Notes under the pieces: generated by a model
Seen by the model: only the letters and a program-made list of their open reading frames with translations
What the model was told of the DNA's origin: nothing
Database searches by the model: none
Source of the DNA: Methanosphaera stadtmanae
GTDB taxonomy: Archaea; Methanobacteriota; Methanobacteria; Methanobacteriales; Methanobacteriaceae
Assembly: GCA_015062805.1 (NCBI GenBank)
Contig: SUTQ01000010.1
Span: forward strand, 1-64,000
Length of the DNA: 64,000 nt
Direction: 5' to 3'
Translations under genes and position numbers: made by a program
In this document: positions 55,354-64,000 of the stretch, piece by piece
Position numbering within the stretch: position 1 is the first letter of the stretch
Layout: each line of letters opens with the position of its first letter

Positions 55354-58300
55354 TTATTTCATTCGTAAGCTTAACAATTCTCGGAGTTCCGAAGTATTCA
55401 TTTCAGTAATGAATTTTTCACCAGTACCTATTGTAATATTGGCAAGTTCTTCTTTCTCATGAAGCATATTGTTTATTTGTTCTTCAAATGTACCTTTTGT
55501 TATAAATCTATAAACCATCACATTTTCATCTTGACCAATACGATATGCTCGGTCTGTTGCTTGATTTTCAACAGCCGGATTCCACCATAGATCATAATGT
55601 ATGACATTGGTGGCTGCTGTAAGATTTAAACCTGTACCTCCAGCTTTAAGTGACAGGATAAATATTTTATTTTGTGAATTGTTTTGGAATTTATCTATCA
55701 ATTTGTCACGTTGCATACGGGAAAGGGAACCATGTAAGAACAGTACTTCTGTATTGAATCGTTCTTCAATAAGTTCTTTCATAATTTCTCCCATCTTTAC
55801 GTATTGGGTGAAAATTAAAACTTTCTCATCATATTCTAAAATGTTTTCCAACATATTTATTAAAACTTCCATTTTTCCAGAATCATTTATTTTTGCTTTA
55901 TTGGCCTTAGTAAAGTGGGATGGATGATTACAAATTTGTTTTAGTGAATTGATTAGTTTTAATACTAAACCTTTTCGTTTCATACCATCATTCATTTCAA
56001 CTTCATCTATAGCAGAGTTCAGTACTTCCTGATATAATGAACTTTGGTTAGCACTTAAATTACAGTAGATGTCATTTGTCATTTTGTCAGGTAAATCTTC
56101 AATAACGTTCTTGTCATTTTTTACTCTACGTAATATAAATGGTTCGGTAATTAGTTTAAAATTATTTAAAACGTCATTACTTCTTTCTTTTTCAATAGGG
56201 ATAATATAATTTTTTCTAAATTTCTTTAAAGTAGTTAAGTATCCTTTATTGATAAAGTCGAATATGCTCCAGTATTCTGACAATCTATTTTCAACGGGTG
56301 TACCACTTAAAGCAATTCTATGTTTGGATTTAATGGCTTTTATGGCTCTACTTTGCTTTGTTGAAGGATTTTTAATATTTTGTGCTTCGTCCACCACGGT
56401 TAAAAACCATTTTTTTTCTTTAAATATTTCTTCGTCACGTCGAATTACACCATATGATGTTAAATAAATATCATATTCCTCTTTTGGGAATATTCTGTTT
56501 TGTCCATGATAAATGTATGAAGTTAAAGTAGGTGTAAATTTTTTAATTTCTTCTTGCCAGTTAGTTAGTAAACTAGTGGGAGCTATGATTAACACCTTAT
56601 TTTTTTTAAGAAATCCTTCATTTTTAATGTGTAATATAGTAGTCAATACTTGCAACGTCTTTCCCAATCCCATATCATCAGCGAGTATTGAACCAAATCC
56701 CATTTTAATATTTTGTACCAACCATGAAAAACCGGTAATTTGATATTTTCTTAAATCAGCAGTAAGTTCTTTTGGAATTTCTAGTTTGTCTTTTTCTTTA
56801 ATTTTAGTTACCATTTCCATTAATTCTTCATCTACATTAACTTCAGCACCATTAACTTCTCCACTTAATGTAGCTTTTAATAATTCATGTCTATTTAGTT
56901 TTTCAGGTAACTTATCTATTTGTTTTATCAGTGATTTTGTATCTTCTTCATCTAAAATAATATAATCATTGGCTAGTTTAACTAATCCCTTTGATTTAAC
57001 CGATAATTTCTTAAATTCATCAATATCATACTTTTTGTCACCTATTGCAATTTTCCAATTGAATTTGGTAATATCCTTAAATGTTAAATATCCTTTTTCG
57101 TTTTTATTACCTCCAATATCAAGAACTAATTTAGGTTTAAATGCTTTTTGAAGATTTTTTGGTAGTATTAAATTAATTCCAATAATTTCAAATAAGGGCA
57201 ATGTATTGATAAAGAATTCTGAAAAATCATCTAAATTAAATTCTAAGTTTTCATTAACTTCAATGGATTTATGAAGTTGTGGGAATATTTCATTAATAAG
57301 GTATGTATCACTGATTAATTGAACTTTCAAATCATTGTCATTTGTTTCTTTAATAACATCATGAACTGGTACGATTTCATCATTGCTTACTCTAACCTGT
57401 ACACTGACGTTAAACATGGCATATTCTTCATCAATAACTAGGAATAACTCATAGTCCCTTGAATTTAGAATAAATTTGGATAACCACTGATTAATTAAGT
57501 TTTCATAATTGTTTTCACTAATTTCATCAAATTTTTGACCTTTAAAGAAAAATAATTTTACTATTGGGTTTTCATAGGTTTTTTTAAAGGTTTTTGTAGC
57601 TCCATATACTAAATATTTTTCTAAAAATCCTTTAACTATTAGACTTACGGCTGTAATAATTTGGTCTTTTCCAGATAATTTTTGATTTTCAAACATAATC
57701 AAATCATCTGGACAAGATACTGATAATTTATTAATTATTTCCATAACAGAATTATTGAATACTGCAGGTATCCATCTTATATAATAAATATTATCACTTT
57801 CAAAGAATTCTGGTATCAAAGCATGTTTTTTTATTAGCTCCAATGTGAATTGGTATATATCATATAATACTCTTATATTTCTATTAAATTTGGCTATATT
57901 ACTTTCACTTAGTTCTGTTAAAAAACCAAATAAACATTTTTCATAATTTTCATCAGTAAATGAAAATTCACTCTCTGTTTTAATAGTATTGATTTTGTAT
58001 TCATTGTTTATATTAATACTGAAATTATTCCACTGGTTTGGTTTATCCCATCTTTCAAGGAATGTAGTTTCTAACCAATCTTCTAATTCGTTATCTTCAC
58101 CATGAAATGGTTTAATTTTTTCTTTTTTCAAATGGATATAAGGATTATATGTATTATTTAAATCACGGGAATATTCGTCTACATTTTTTACAGTAAACCT
58201 ACTCATTGATGCATAAACACTTTTTAATATAGTTTTAAAGTCTTTTTCATAGAATAATGGTTTTTCATTTAGTAATGTAAAAATTAAATCCATTAAATTG

Positions 58301-58899
58301 GGAATTGTAGTGAAATCTATTGGATTGGTTTCGTTAACTTTTTCATTATTTTCATTAATAAATAAATCTTTGATGTTTTTTATATTGCTGCTTGTAGAAT
58401 TATAATCAAGTAATTCCAGTAAGTCACATCCTTGAAGTTTAAATATATTGAACGGATCTTTATCAACTTCATGCGTAATTACATATATTAATGCTGCAAT
58501 GTGTTTACAGATATGAGCATAATCTGGACAATTACAAAAAGGAGTAATATCTCCGGCATTTTTTGGAAAAACTTGAATATTTTCTTCAGTCAGTTCTTCA
58601 TATAGTTCAATGGGAAGTTCATGATTAAGTAATGATGATAAGATAGGTTCTGAAGAATTAATTATTTTTAATATTTGATTATTTTCGTTTTCATTAAATG
58701 TTCTGAATAGTACACCAGTGTCATAGTAATCATTATATTTTCCGCTAATTTTAGCAGAAACATAATTATCTTCAAAGTATAAATCATATACTTTGTTAGA
58801 ATTAGCATAAGTTTTTCCACGGGGAATCCTATTGGCAAAATCAACACCTTTTAAGGCATTCATCCACTTATTTCCCCACCAGGTTACTCCATATTTCAT
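55354..58899 (-). CDS. SWIM zinc-finger SNF2-family helicase
   Basis: A 1181-residue ATP-driven DNA translocase. Near residues 120-138 is a SWIM finger (CNCPDYAHICKHIAALIY). A long middle region precedes the SNF2 motor from about residue 715: LADDMGLGKTLQVL (Walker A), VVDEAQN (motif II), LSGTPVENRLSE (motif III), LHGSLSRMQRDK, and GGTGLNLTAATNVIH with DRAYRIGQ (V and VI). Related proteins remodel DNA-protein complexes. No ribosome site is seen at the ATG; a TATA-like AAATTTAAAG lies 26-35 bases before it, so a leaderless mRNA is possible. Confidence 0.93.
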   Translation of the reverse strand: MKYGVTWWGNKWMNALKGVDFANRIPRGKTYANSNKVYDLYFEDNYVSAKISGKYNDYYDTGVLFRTFNENENNQILKIINSSEPILSSLLNHELPIELYEELTEENIQVFPKNAGDITPFCNCPDYAHICKHIAALIYVITHEVDKDPFNIFKLQGCDLLELLDYNSTSSNIKNIKDLFINENNEKVNETNPIDFTTIPNLMDLIFTLLNEKPLFYEKDFKTILKSVYASMSRFTVKNVDEYSRDLNNTYNPYIHLKKEKIKPFHGEDNELEDWLETTFLERWDKPNQWNNFSININNEYKINTIKTESEFSFTDENYEKCLFGFLTELSESNIAKFNRNIRVLYDIYQFTLELIKKHALIPEFFESDNIYYIRWIPAVFNNSVMEIINKLSVSCPDDLIMFENQKLSGKDQIITAVSLIVKGFLEKYLVYGATKTFKKTYENPIVKLFFFKGQKFDEISENNYENLINQWLSKFILNSRDYELFLVIDEEYAMFNVSVQVRVSNDEIVPVHDVIKETNDNDLKVQLISDTYLINEIFPQLHKSIEVNENLEFNLDDFSEFFINTLPLFEIIGINLILPKNLQKAFKPKLVLDIGGNKNEKGYLTFKDITKFNWKIAIGDKKYDIDEFKKLSVKSKGLVKLANDYIILDEEDTKSLIKQIDKLPEKLNRHELLKATLSGEVNGAEVNVDEELMEMVTKIKEKDKLEIPKELTADLRKYQITGFSWLVQNIKMGFGSILADDMGLGKTLQVLTTILHIKNEGFLKKNKVLIIAPTSLLTNWQEEIKKFTPTLTSYIYHGQNRIFPKEEYDIYLTSYGVIRRDEEIFKEKKWFLTVVDEAQNIKNPSTKQSRAIKAIKSKHRIALSGTPVENRLSEYWSIFDFINKGYLTTLKKFRKNYIIPIEKERSNDVLNNFKLITEPFILRRVKNDKNVIEDLPDKMTNDIYCNLSANQSSLYQEVLNSAIDEVEMNDGMKRKGLVLKLINSLKQICNHPSHFTKANKAKINDSGKMEVLINMLENILEYDEKVLIFTQYVKMGEIMKELIEERFNTEVLFLHGSLSRMQRDKLIDKFQNNSQNKIFILSLKAGGTGLNLTAATNVIHYDLWWNPAVENQATDRAYRIGQDENVMVYRFITKGTFEEQINNMLHEKEELANITIGTGEKFITEMNTSELRELLSLRMK

Positions 58900-59008
58900 A
58901 TATAAATTTATGATTTACTTTCTTTAAATTTTTATTCATTGAAAAAAAAGTTTTATTAAAATATAAAATGTCATGAAATATATTTAAAAAAGTTAGAAAG
59001 AGAGAAGT

Positions 59009-60379
59009 TTAGGAGTTTCTTTTAATAAGTCTTTTTACATATTCATTTGCCCAAACTAATGTAATAATACTGGCTATAATTTGTCCAACTATTATACCAT
59101 ACCAAACTCCATGTTCTCCTAATCCAAATACTATTGCAAATAAATATGCACATAGTATACTAAATATAACAGTTCTTTGTACAGTTTGGAACATAGCGGT
59201 TAATCCTTTTCCTACACCCTGGAATAAGAATGTTGAAGGAGCACCAAACGCCATGAATAGATAGTACAATGTCATAGCTCTAAGAAATTCAATCATAGTT
59301 CCAGCTAAATGGGCACTACCTGTACTGTATGAGAACATCAATACAATTTGTGGGGCAAATATGTATATTAGGACACCAGTAAAAATAGCTACAATAAGTG
59401 CTAATCTCATACTATAACGATGTGCCTTCTGTATATTATAGAAGTTTCTGGCTCCAAGATTTGCACCAACTATGGATACTAATGCCGTGGAAATACCGAT
59501 TATTGGCATAGTTCCTAAAGATACTACTCTCCATCCGGTAGTATATACAGCAACAGCATCAGTATTTGCTACGGTTGTTAAAAGTCCGGATATGAATGCA
59601 GTTAATATTGCAGTCATTAATAATTCCAAACTTGCTGGCAGTCCAACTTTGAGTATATCTATTGTAATATCCTTATTAAAATGGAATTCTGAAAGATATG
59701 GTTTAATATAAGTGTCATTTTTTATATAAAACCAATATGAAATTATTAAAATTACTAAACCAACTGAAATTAATGTTGCATATGCTGCTCCTTGTACTCC
59801 AAAATTTAAAGTATAAATAAATATCGGATCCAATATTATGTTTATTATACCTGAAATAGTCATTGCTATCATTGTACGATTAACATCACCTTCAGCTCTT
59901 AATATTCCATACATTGCATTCGGTAAAACGAAGAAAATTGCTCCACCAAACATTATGCTTCCATAGGATAATGCATAAGGTGTAGTATCTCCAGCACCCA
60001 TTAAATTTAACAGTGGATTGAGAATAATTAATAACAGCACAGACACTACTAAAGATATAATAATAGTAATAAAAATTACATGCAATGCACCATTATCTGC
60101 TTTTTCTTTATTTTCTTGTCCAATATATTTGGATAATGCAGATGTTGCTCCAGCACCTAAACCATTACCTAATCCGACTAAAATTAAAAATAATGGGGTT
60201 ACAAATCCTACACCAGCCAGTGCATCTGAACCAAGACCGGCAACCCATGCAGCATCCACTAAGTTATAAATACTTACTAGAAGCATTGAAATTATTAGAG
60301 GAATGGACATTTTTCGTACAGCTATTCTGGGATCACCAAGTATGGTTTCCACTCCTTTGGTTTTTTCTTGGTTAGACAT
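59009..60379 (-). CDS. MATE-family efflux transporter
   Basis: A 456-residue membrane protein with about 12 helices. Typical MATE segments are LGDPRIAVRKMSIPLIISML at the start, LVDAAWVAGLGSDALAGVGFV, and GLGNGLGAGATSALSKYIGQ. Members export drugs or metabolites with Na+ or H+. AGGAG precedes the ATG. It overlaps the end of hsdM by eight bases, an odd coupling to a modification gene. Confidence 0.93.
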   Translation of the reverse strand: MSNQEKTKGVETILGDPRIAVRKMSIPLIISMLLVSIYNLVDAAWVAGLGSDALAGVGFVTPLFLILVGLGNGLGAGATSALSKYIGQENKEKADNGALHVIFITIIISLVVSVLLLIILNPLLNLMGAGDTTPYALSYGSIMFGGAIFFVLPNAMYGILRAEGDVNRTMIAMTISGIINIILDPIFIYTLNFGVQGAAYATLISVGLVILIISYWFYIKNDTYIKPYLSEFHFNKDITIDILKVGLPASLELLMTAILTAFISGLLTTVANTDAVAVYTTGWRVVSLGTMPIIGISTALVSIVGANLGARNFYNIQKAHRYSMRLALIVAIFTGVLIYIFAPQIVLMFSYSTGSAHLAGTMIEFLRAMTLYYLFMAFGAPSTFLFQGVGKGLTAMFQTVQRTVIFSILCAYLFAIVFGLGEHGVWYGIIVGQIIASIITLVWANEYVKRLIKRNS

Positions 60380-61826
60380 ATTTATCTCCTAAATTTAACT
60401 TTATAAACAATTCGTTTTCTTGTAAATTGAGTTTTTCTATTTCACTTTCAATTTTATTTATTTGCTTAATTGTATCTTCAATGTTTATTTTTTCTTTTTC
60501 TTCATAAGTATTCACATATCTCTTAATATTTAGATTAAAATCATTCTTTTTAATTTCATTTATGTCTGCAAAGTGAGAATACTTATTTATTTCTTCTTTA
60601 TTTTTGTAAGTTGTCACAATTTTATCTATATCATCTTTTCTTAACTTATTTAAAATAGAACTATCATCAAATTCTTGGGATGCGTCAATAAACAGTATTC
60701 CATCATCTTTTTTTCTATTTTTCTTAAGGATTAATATACATGTTGGTATATTTTTACTGAACGTTTTTTCAGGTAATCCTATAATAGCATCAATATAATT
60801 TTTTTCTTTTAACAAAGTTTTTCTGATATCTTTTTCAGCGTTTGATCTAAAAAGTACTCCCTGAGGCATTACTATTGCCATGATTCCTTCTTGACTAAGT
60901 GGATAGATCATAGTTTCAATAAAAGCATAATCTGCTTTAGATTTTGGAGGTAACTTTTTATAAGTATTAAATCTTTCATCTTTCAATAATTCTTCATGTG
61001 CTTCCCATTTTTTTAAGAATGGTGGATGTGAAACAACAACATCTATTTGTGGTAACTTTCTTTTAGTTGTAGTTGAATCTTCATTATATATTTCAAAGTT
61101 ATTTGGATTAACTCCATGCATTATCATGTTCATTCTAGCTATATTGTAATTGTTTTTATTCAGTTCTTGACCATAATATTTTTCAACATTTATTTCCTCT
61201 TTTAAAAAGAGTAATGTTGAACAAGAACCACAAGTAGCATCATATACATTTTTAACCGAAGTTTTATCAATTGAAACCAATTTGCTTAGAAGTATTGATA
61301 TTTCATTAGGGGTGTATGATTTTTTCAAGAAGAATTTCATCAGATAGTTATATTCTTCAAAAGATTTTTGATTAAATTGTAAGTTATTAATTTTTTTGAG
61401 AATTAATTCAAATGTAGTTTTAATATCTTCATCTACATGAATATTTTCAAAGTTTACAGAATCAAATAAATCAGTTAAACTTTCTTTTTGGTATTCTATA
61501 TGTTTGATAGCATCATTCAATTTCTTTAAAAAATTATCTTCCAAAATGATATTTTGATATAAATATTCAGGTTTAATAAAATAACCTAAATCAGATAATG
61601 TTTCATTTTTAATAGTTTTTCCATAGAAATCGAAATTTTCTTCTTCAAAAGCTTCTTGATAGTTAATCTTGAATTTAAATAGTTTTTTATTGTTTTCTTT
61701 TTCAATCTTGTCTGAAAGATATTTGAAAAAAATAGCCCCTAATATGTTGTGTTGGAATTCTTCATATTCCATATGACCCCTTAATTTTTCGGATGACTCA
61801 AGAAGTATTTCATTTATTTCCACCAT
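60372..61826 (-). CDS. hsdM: Type I restriction-modification M subunit-like protein with altered motifs
   Basis: A 484-residue N6-adenine methyltransferase-like protein. The helical N-terminus (LRGHMEYEEFQHNILGAIF), the SAM region and the C-terminal coiled coil follow HsdM order. Two key sites differ: motif I is DATCGSCSTLLFL (second Gly of G-x-G replaced by Cys), and motif IV is SHPPF where N/D/S-P-P-Y/F is expected. Catalysis may be lost or changed. ATG 61826 is chosen for the GGAG nine bases before it. It overlaps the HsdS-like frame by 17 bases; no hsdR gene is seen. Confidence 0.82.
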   Translation of the reverse strand: MVEINEILLESSEKLRGHMEYEEFQHNILGAIFFKYLSDKIEKENNKKLFKFKINYQEAFEEENFDFYGKTIKNETLSDLGYFIKPEYLYQNIILEDNFLKKLNDAIKHIEYQKESLTDLFDSVNFENIHVDEDIKTTFELILKKINNLQFNQKSFEEYNYLMKFFLKKSYTPNEISILLSKLVSIDKTSVKNVYDATCGSCSTLLFLKEEINVEKYYGQELNKNNYNIARMNMIMHGVNPNNFEIYNEDSTTTKRKLPQIDVVVSHPPFLKKWEAHEELLKDERFNTYKKLPPKSKADYAFIETMIYPLSQEGIMAIVMPQGVLFRSNAEKDIRKTLLKEKNYIDAIIGLPEKTFSKNIPTCILILKKNRKKDDGILFIDASQEFDDSSILNKLRKDDIDKIVTTYKNKEEINKYSHFADINEIKKNDFNLNIKRYVNTYEEKEKINIEDTIKQINKIESEIEKLNLQENELFIKLNLGDKYV

Positions 61827-62391
61827 TATCATTTTCTCCAAATATAATTTCTTCTAAAAGATCTTTTTCTAAGTTTATTTTTTTTTCAATTAGTTTCTTC
61901 TTTTGTTTATGTGTTAAAATCAGTTTTTCATATGTTTCTTTATTTTCATCATTTGTTAAAATAATCTCGAAATCTTTGATATTTCCTATATTTATAACTT
62001 TAACGCTAGTTTCATCTGCAAATTGATAAATTTGTTTTTTAATATATTCACTATTCAGGTAGAAATTAATTATTTCAGGTGAATAATTTTCAGAAACCTT
62101 TATGATAGCGTAATTAGATGTAGTTGTTATATTATCTTCATTAAAGTCTATAATGTCTGAGGTGTATGGTGGTGTTAATTTTAGTATTATGTTTCCTTTT
62201 CTAAGTAAGTATTTGGAATCGATTTTTTTATCAGTATTGATTTTGTTAAGTTTATTCTTGTTGATTTTATAATTGTTTTCGTTATTTAAAGTTATAATTT
62301 TGTATTCGTATTTGTTTTCTTTATCTTTGAAAGACGATTTTCTCAGTCCACTATATACTTGTGCTATCTTTTTAAGTTTAATACTGTTAAT
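61810..62391 (-). CDS. HsdS-like half specificity subunit lacking a standard start codon
   Basis: An open minus-strand frame of about 195 codons, read from a TAG at 62416-62418 to the TGA at 61810-61812, with no ATG, GTG or TTG near its 5' end. The protein is clearly a type I specificity domain: KLKKIAQVYSGLRKSS, then LLRKGNIILKLTPPYTSD, TTTSNYAIIKVSENYSPEII, FYLNSEYIKKQ and a C-terminal coiled coil (KLIEKKINLEKDLLEEI). It equals one target-recognition half of a normal two-half HsdS. AAAGGA lies just upstream of ATA 62397 and ATT 62391, which may be the start. It may instead be a broken gene. It is coupled to hsdM. Confidence 0.7.
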   Translation of the reverse strand: MNSIKLKKIAQVYSGLRKSSFKDKENKYEYKIITLNNENNYKINKNKLNKINTDKKIDSKYLLRKGNIILKLTPPYTSDIIDFNEDNITTTSNYAIIKVSENYSPEIINFYLNSEYIKKQIYQFADETSVKVINIGNIKDFEIILTNDENKETYEKLILTHKQKKKLIEKKINLEKDLLEEIIFGENDNGGNK

Positions 62392-62630
62392 TTTTATACT
62401 TCCTTTATTTTTTTGCTATAATAATCTCTGTTTTTTTAAGTTAAAATTTTTTTCTAGAACATTATCGTTAATCTTTTCATATTTTTTTATGAAAAAATTA
62501 TTTCTATTTTTTTACTATAAATTTTTATGAAATATATAAATAGAAGTTAAATCAAATAATTTATTAGGTAAATCTTTTTATTATAAAATTAATATTATAT
62601 TATTTTAAATATTAAAAAAGAGGTGAATAA
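62392..62630. promoter_or_regulatory. Upstream remnant and promoter of the Cys/His-rich gene
   Basis: The minus strand ahead of the HsdS-like frame has three in-frame stops and a short coil-like reading (VLEKNFNLKKQRLL) before TAG 62416, which may be a remnant of a longer specificity gene. On the plus strand AAATATATAAA at about 62531-62541 is a good TATA box for the Cys/His-rich gene, leaving a leader of about 65 bases. Confidence 0.45.
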
Positions 62631-62825
62631 ATGTCTCATGGAGAAGAACATGCTTGTTGTAAAGGAAAAAACCATGACCATTCAGAAGATAAAGAATGTT
62701 GTCATGGAAAAAATGAAAATAACTGCGACAAACACGGAAACAAAGAAACTTGTGAGAAAAAACAAAGATGTTGTCATAGAAAAAGACAAGGTATGCGTTT
62801 AAGAATAAAAAATATTCAAAACTAA
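62631..62825 (+). CDS. Cys/His-rich microprotein, probable metal binder
   Basis: A 64-residue protein with eight cysteines and seven histidines: HGEEHACCKGKNHDH, ECCHGK, NCDKH, TCEKK and RCCHRK. The Cys-Cys pairs next to His recur three times (residues 9-10, 23-24, 47-48). The C-terminus is basic (RKRQGMRLRIKN). This looks like a metallothionein-like or metal-storage peptide for Zn, Ni or Cu, an inference from composition. GAGGTGAA before the ATG and a TATA box upstream support expression. No relative was recognised. Confidence 0.7.
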   Translation: MSHGEEHACCKGKNHDHSEDKECCHGKNENNCDKHGNKETCEKKQRCCHRKRQGMRLRIKNIQN

Positions 62826-62942
62826 CTTTAATCTTTTTTTTAATATCTTTATTTATTTACTTACTTTTTAATATTTGATTAAAAATAATATTTGATTTAT
62901 ATTTATAAATCAATGAGTTTTAATCTAATATTTATTTTTAAA

Positions 62943-63488
62943 TTATTCATCCATCAAGTTTTCTTTTCTGATTAGTTCAGTAAAGCATATACAACCGAAT
63001 CCGTTATAATATTGGTTGATGTTTTCCTTTTTATCCTTGTTATCAATACAGATTCCACCCAATTCTTCACAAAGGGTAGGAAGATTGTATTTTTTAATAC
63101 TAAAATTTCTGTTTGCTGAAGTTTGGAATTCATCTTGAGTAACAATGCATAAATCATAATGATATGCATATGTGATTAAGTATGGATCAGCATCAGTTGG
63201 GTTATCTATATTATAATTATTAAAATATTCCGGCTCTTTATTTCTAAGATAGTTGTAAGTTTCAGAAATTTCACTCGTGATACTTTCTTTAAATATATCT
63301 TTATATTCTATACAAAAGAAATCATCGTTTAATTCATCTTTAACTTTATCGATTGAAATTGCAGAACCATTTTCTAATAATTTCAAGAAATTATTGAAAT
63401 GTATGGGAAAACATGATTGATCATATTGTTGTCCAGTTTGAAATCTTACAAAGATATTTGTGTCGATTAAATATTTTGTATTGTTCAT
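62943..63488 (-). CDS. PIN-domain toxin candidate (DUF4411-like)
   Basis: A 181-residue protein with a complete PIN nuclease acidic set: YLIDTNIFVRF near the N-terminus, DKVKDELND, NPTDADPYLITYAYHY and IVTQDEF. The opening followed by FPIHFNNFLKLLE resembles the DUF4411 group. A C-terminal extension has two cysteines (GFGCICF). Such proteins cut RNA and are toxins in toxin-antitoxin pairs. It overlaps the upstream gene by four bases (ATGA), as toxins do with their antitoxins. Confidence 0.8.
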   Translation of the reverse strand: MNNTKYLIDTNIFVRFQTGQQYDQSCFPIHFNNFLKLLENGSAISIDKVKDELNDDFFCIEYKDIFKESITSEISETYNYLRNKEPEYFNNYNIDNPTDADPYLITYAYHYDLCIVTQDEFQTSANRNFSIKKYNLPTLCEELGGICIDNKDKKENINQYYNGFGCICFTELIRKENLMDE

Positions 63489-64000
63489 GGTCTTCCCCCA
63501 TTTATTTTATCAATTACAAACGGAATTGCAGTATGTGGAACTCCAAGTTCATTAGATAAGTCTAAATCGTTTATAAGTTCTTCATCATATGCTTCTAACA
63601 ATAATTCAATAAACAAATGTCCATTTTGGTTAACATTTTTTGATGCAATAGTTTTAAGACGTTGTTGTTTGGTTCTTTTCTTCTTTTTAGGTATTTTTTT
63701 AGGCTTTTCTTCTGTATCCTCAGTATCATTTTGTTTTTTATCATTTGATTTTGTGTTGTATACTCTGTTGGTTAACTGTTCTTCAAGTTCTTCTTCAGTT
63801 AAGATATTCAAATTTTTTAATCTGTAAAGGATTGTTTCCATACTGGCATTGTATCTGGTTGAGACTATACGAATTATTGAATTAACATTACTTATCTTAA
63901 TGTTGTTAATTTCTTTTTTAGGTAATAATATTTCTGAAGCAATAGAATTACATAATTCTTCTTCTTTTTCTCTATTGTAATCTCCACTAATTCCATCTTT
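63485..64000 (-). CDS. ImmA/IrrE-family protein, antitoxin candidate, 5' end beyond window
   Basis: The C-terminal 171 residues of a longer protein whose frame runs open to the window edge. Residues nearest the edge read EEELCNSIASEILLP, the third zinc-ligand segment of ImmA/IrrE metallopeptidases, then SIIRIVSTRYNASMETILYRL and LNILTEEEL. The HExxH part would lie outside. A Lys-rich linker (PKKIPKKKKRTKQQR) leads to a C-terminal domain ending AIPFVIDKINGGRP. An internal ATG at 63841 is not the start. ImmA-type proteins, often with an Xre domain, are known antitoxins for PIN toxins of this kind. Confidence 0.75.
   Translation of the reverse strand, partial: KDGISGDYNREKEEELCNSIASEILLPKKEINNIKISNVNSIIRIVSTRYNASMETILYRLKNLNILTEEELEEQLTNRVYNTKSNDKKQNDTEDTEEKPKKIPKKKKRTKQQRLKTIASKNVNQNGHLFIELLLEAYDEELINDLDLSNELGVPHTAIPFVIDKINGGRP

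Noticed and set aside
62416-62418. TAG in front of the HsdS-like frame as a pyrrolysine codon
   Set aside because: Pyrrolysine is not known in Methanobacteriales and no pyl genes or PYLIS-like structure are in the window; a stop or a mutation is simpler.
61793-62530. Plus-strand Phe/Ser-rich frames opposite hsdM and hsdS
   Set aside because: They are the reverse of Lys/Glu/Asn-rich coding sequence on the minus strand and have no protein-like pattern.
63485-63841. Stand-alone 118-residue protein from ATG 63841
   Set aside because: The frame continues open upstream with clear ImmA/IrrE-like sequence to the window edge, so the ATG is internal.
1-64000. CRISPR arrays, tRNA genes, insertion sequences
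   Set aside because: No regularly spaced repeats, no GC-rich cloverleaf outside the 5S gene, and no transposase motifs were found by eye.

Overview
The window comes from a very A+T-rich methanogenic archaeon of the order Methanobacteriales; a Methanosphaera-like gut methanogen fits best. This rests on gene content: soluble heterodisulfide reductase HdrC-HdrB, methanogenesis marker protein 8, F420 biosynthesis (CofC), archaeal lipid genes (glycerol-1-phosphate dehydrogenase and geranylgeranyl reductase), diphthine synthase, archaeal prolyl-tRNA synthetase, Alba, AqpM and a large adhesin-like surface protein. Many genes are preceded by GGAG or GGTGAT ribosome binding sites. No tRNA gene and no CRISPR array was seen. 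The genus is an inference; no 16S rRNA is in view.

Layout. 1-525: a 5S rRNA gene and its T-rich tail, probably the end of an rRNA operon. 526-5213: dphB, an ArcS-like fragment, hdrCB and two small conserved archaeal genes. 5359-9259: a phosphoesterase, a PaaK/F390-synthetase-like adenylating enzyme with its ACT partner, and thiD-cofC. 9311-11149: an unusual GNAT-SAP protein ending in a PCNA-binding motif. 11329-18381: proS, geranylgeranyl reductase, an SsuA/TauA-type ABC importer and aqpM. 19042-28058: egsA, UPF0179, rpiA, a CsoR-type metal sensor with a palindromic operator in front of a 41-residue membrane peptide, nfo, a sugar epimerase, a glycosyltransferase, cobM and purA. 28229-44377: mixed housekeeping and accessory genes, including a U32 protein, MscS, the adhesin, a TatD enzyme of E. 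coli type, SpoIIM, Alba and marker 8.

44378-50829 is a nitrogen-assimilation block. glnA and a four-gene archaeal glutamate synthase operon converge, and each promoter carries a perfect GGAA-N6-TTCC site, the known NrpR operator. The synthase has no GltD subunit. An FrhB/F420-binding-like protein with its two halves in swapped order takes that place, which suggests F420H2 as electron donor.

51249-64000 is an accessory region: a MarR-controlled heterodimeric ABC exporter, a SWIM-SNF2 helicase, a MATE pump, a decayed or unusual type I modification pair (an HsdS half-subunit without a normal start codon, and an HsdM with altered catalytic motifs), a Cys/His-rich microprotein, and a PIN toxin / ImmA-type antitoxin pair cut by the window edge. 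The core of the MarR promoter palindrome recurs exactly upstream of aqpM, linking two distant loci.
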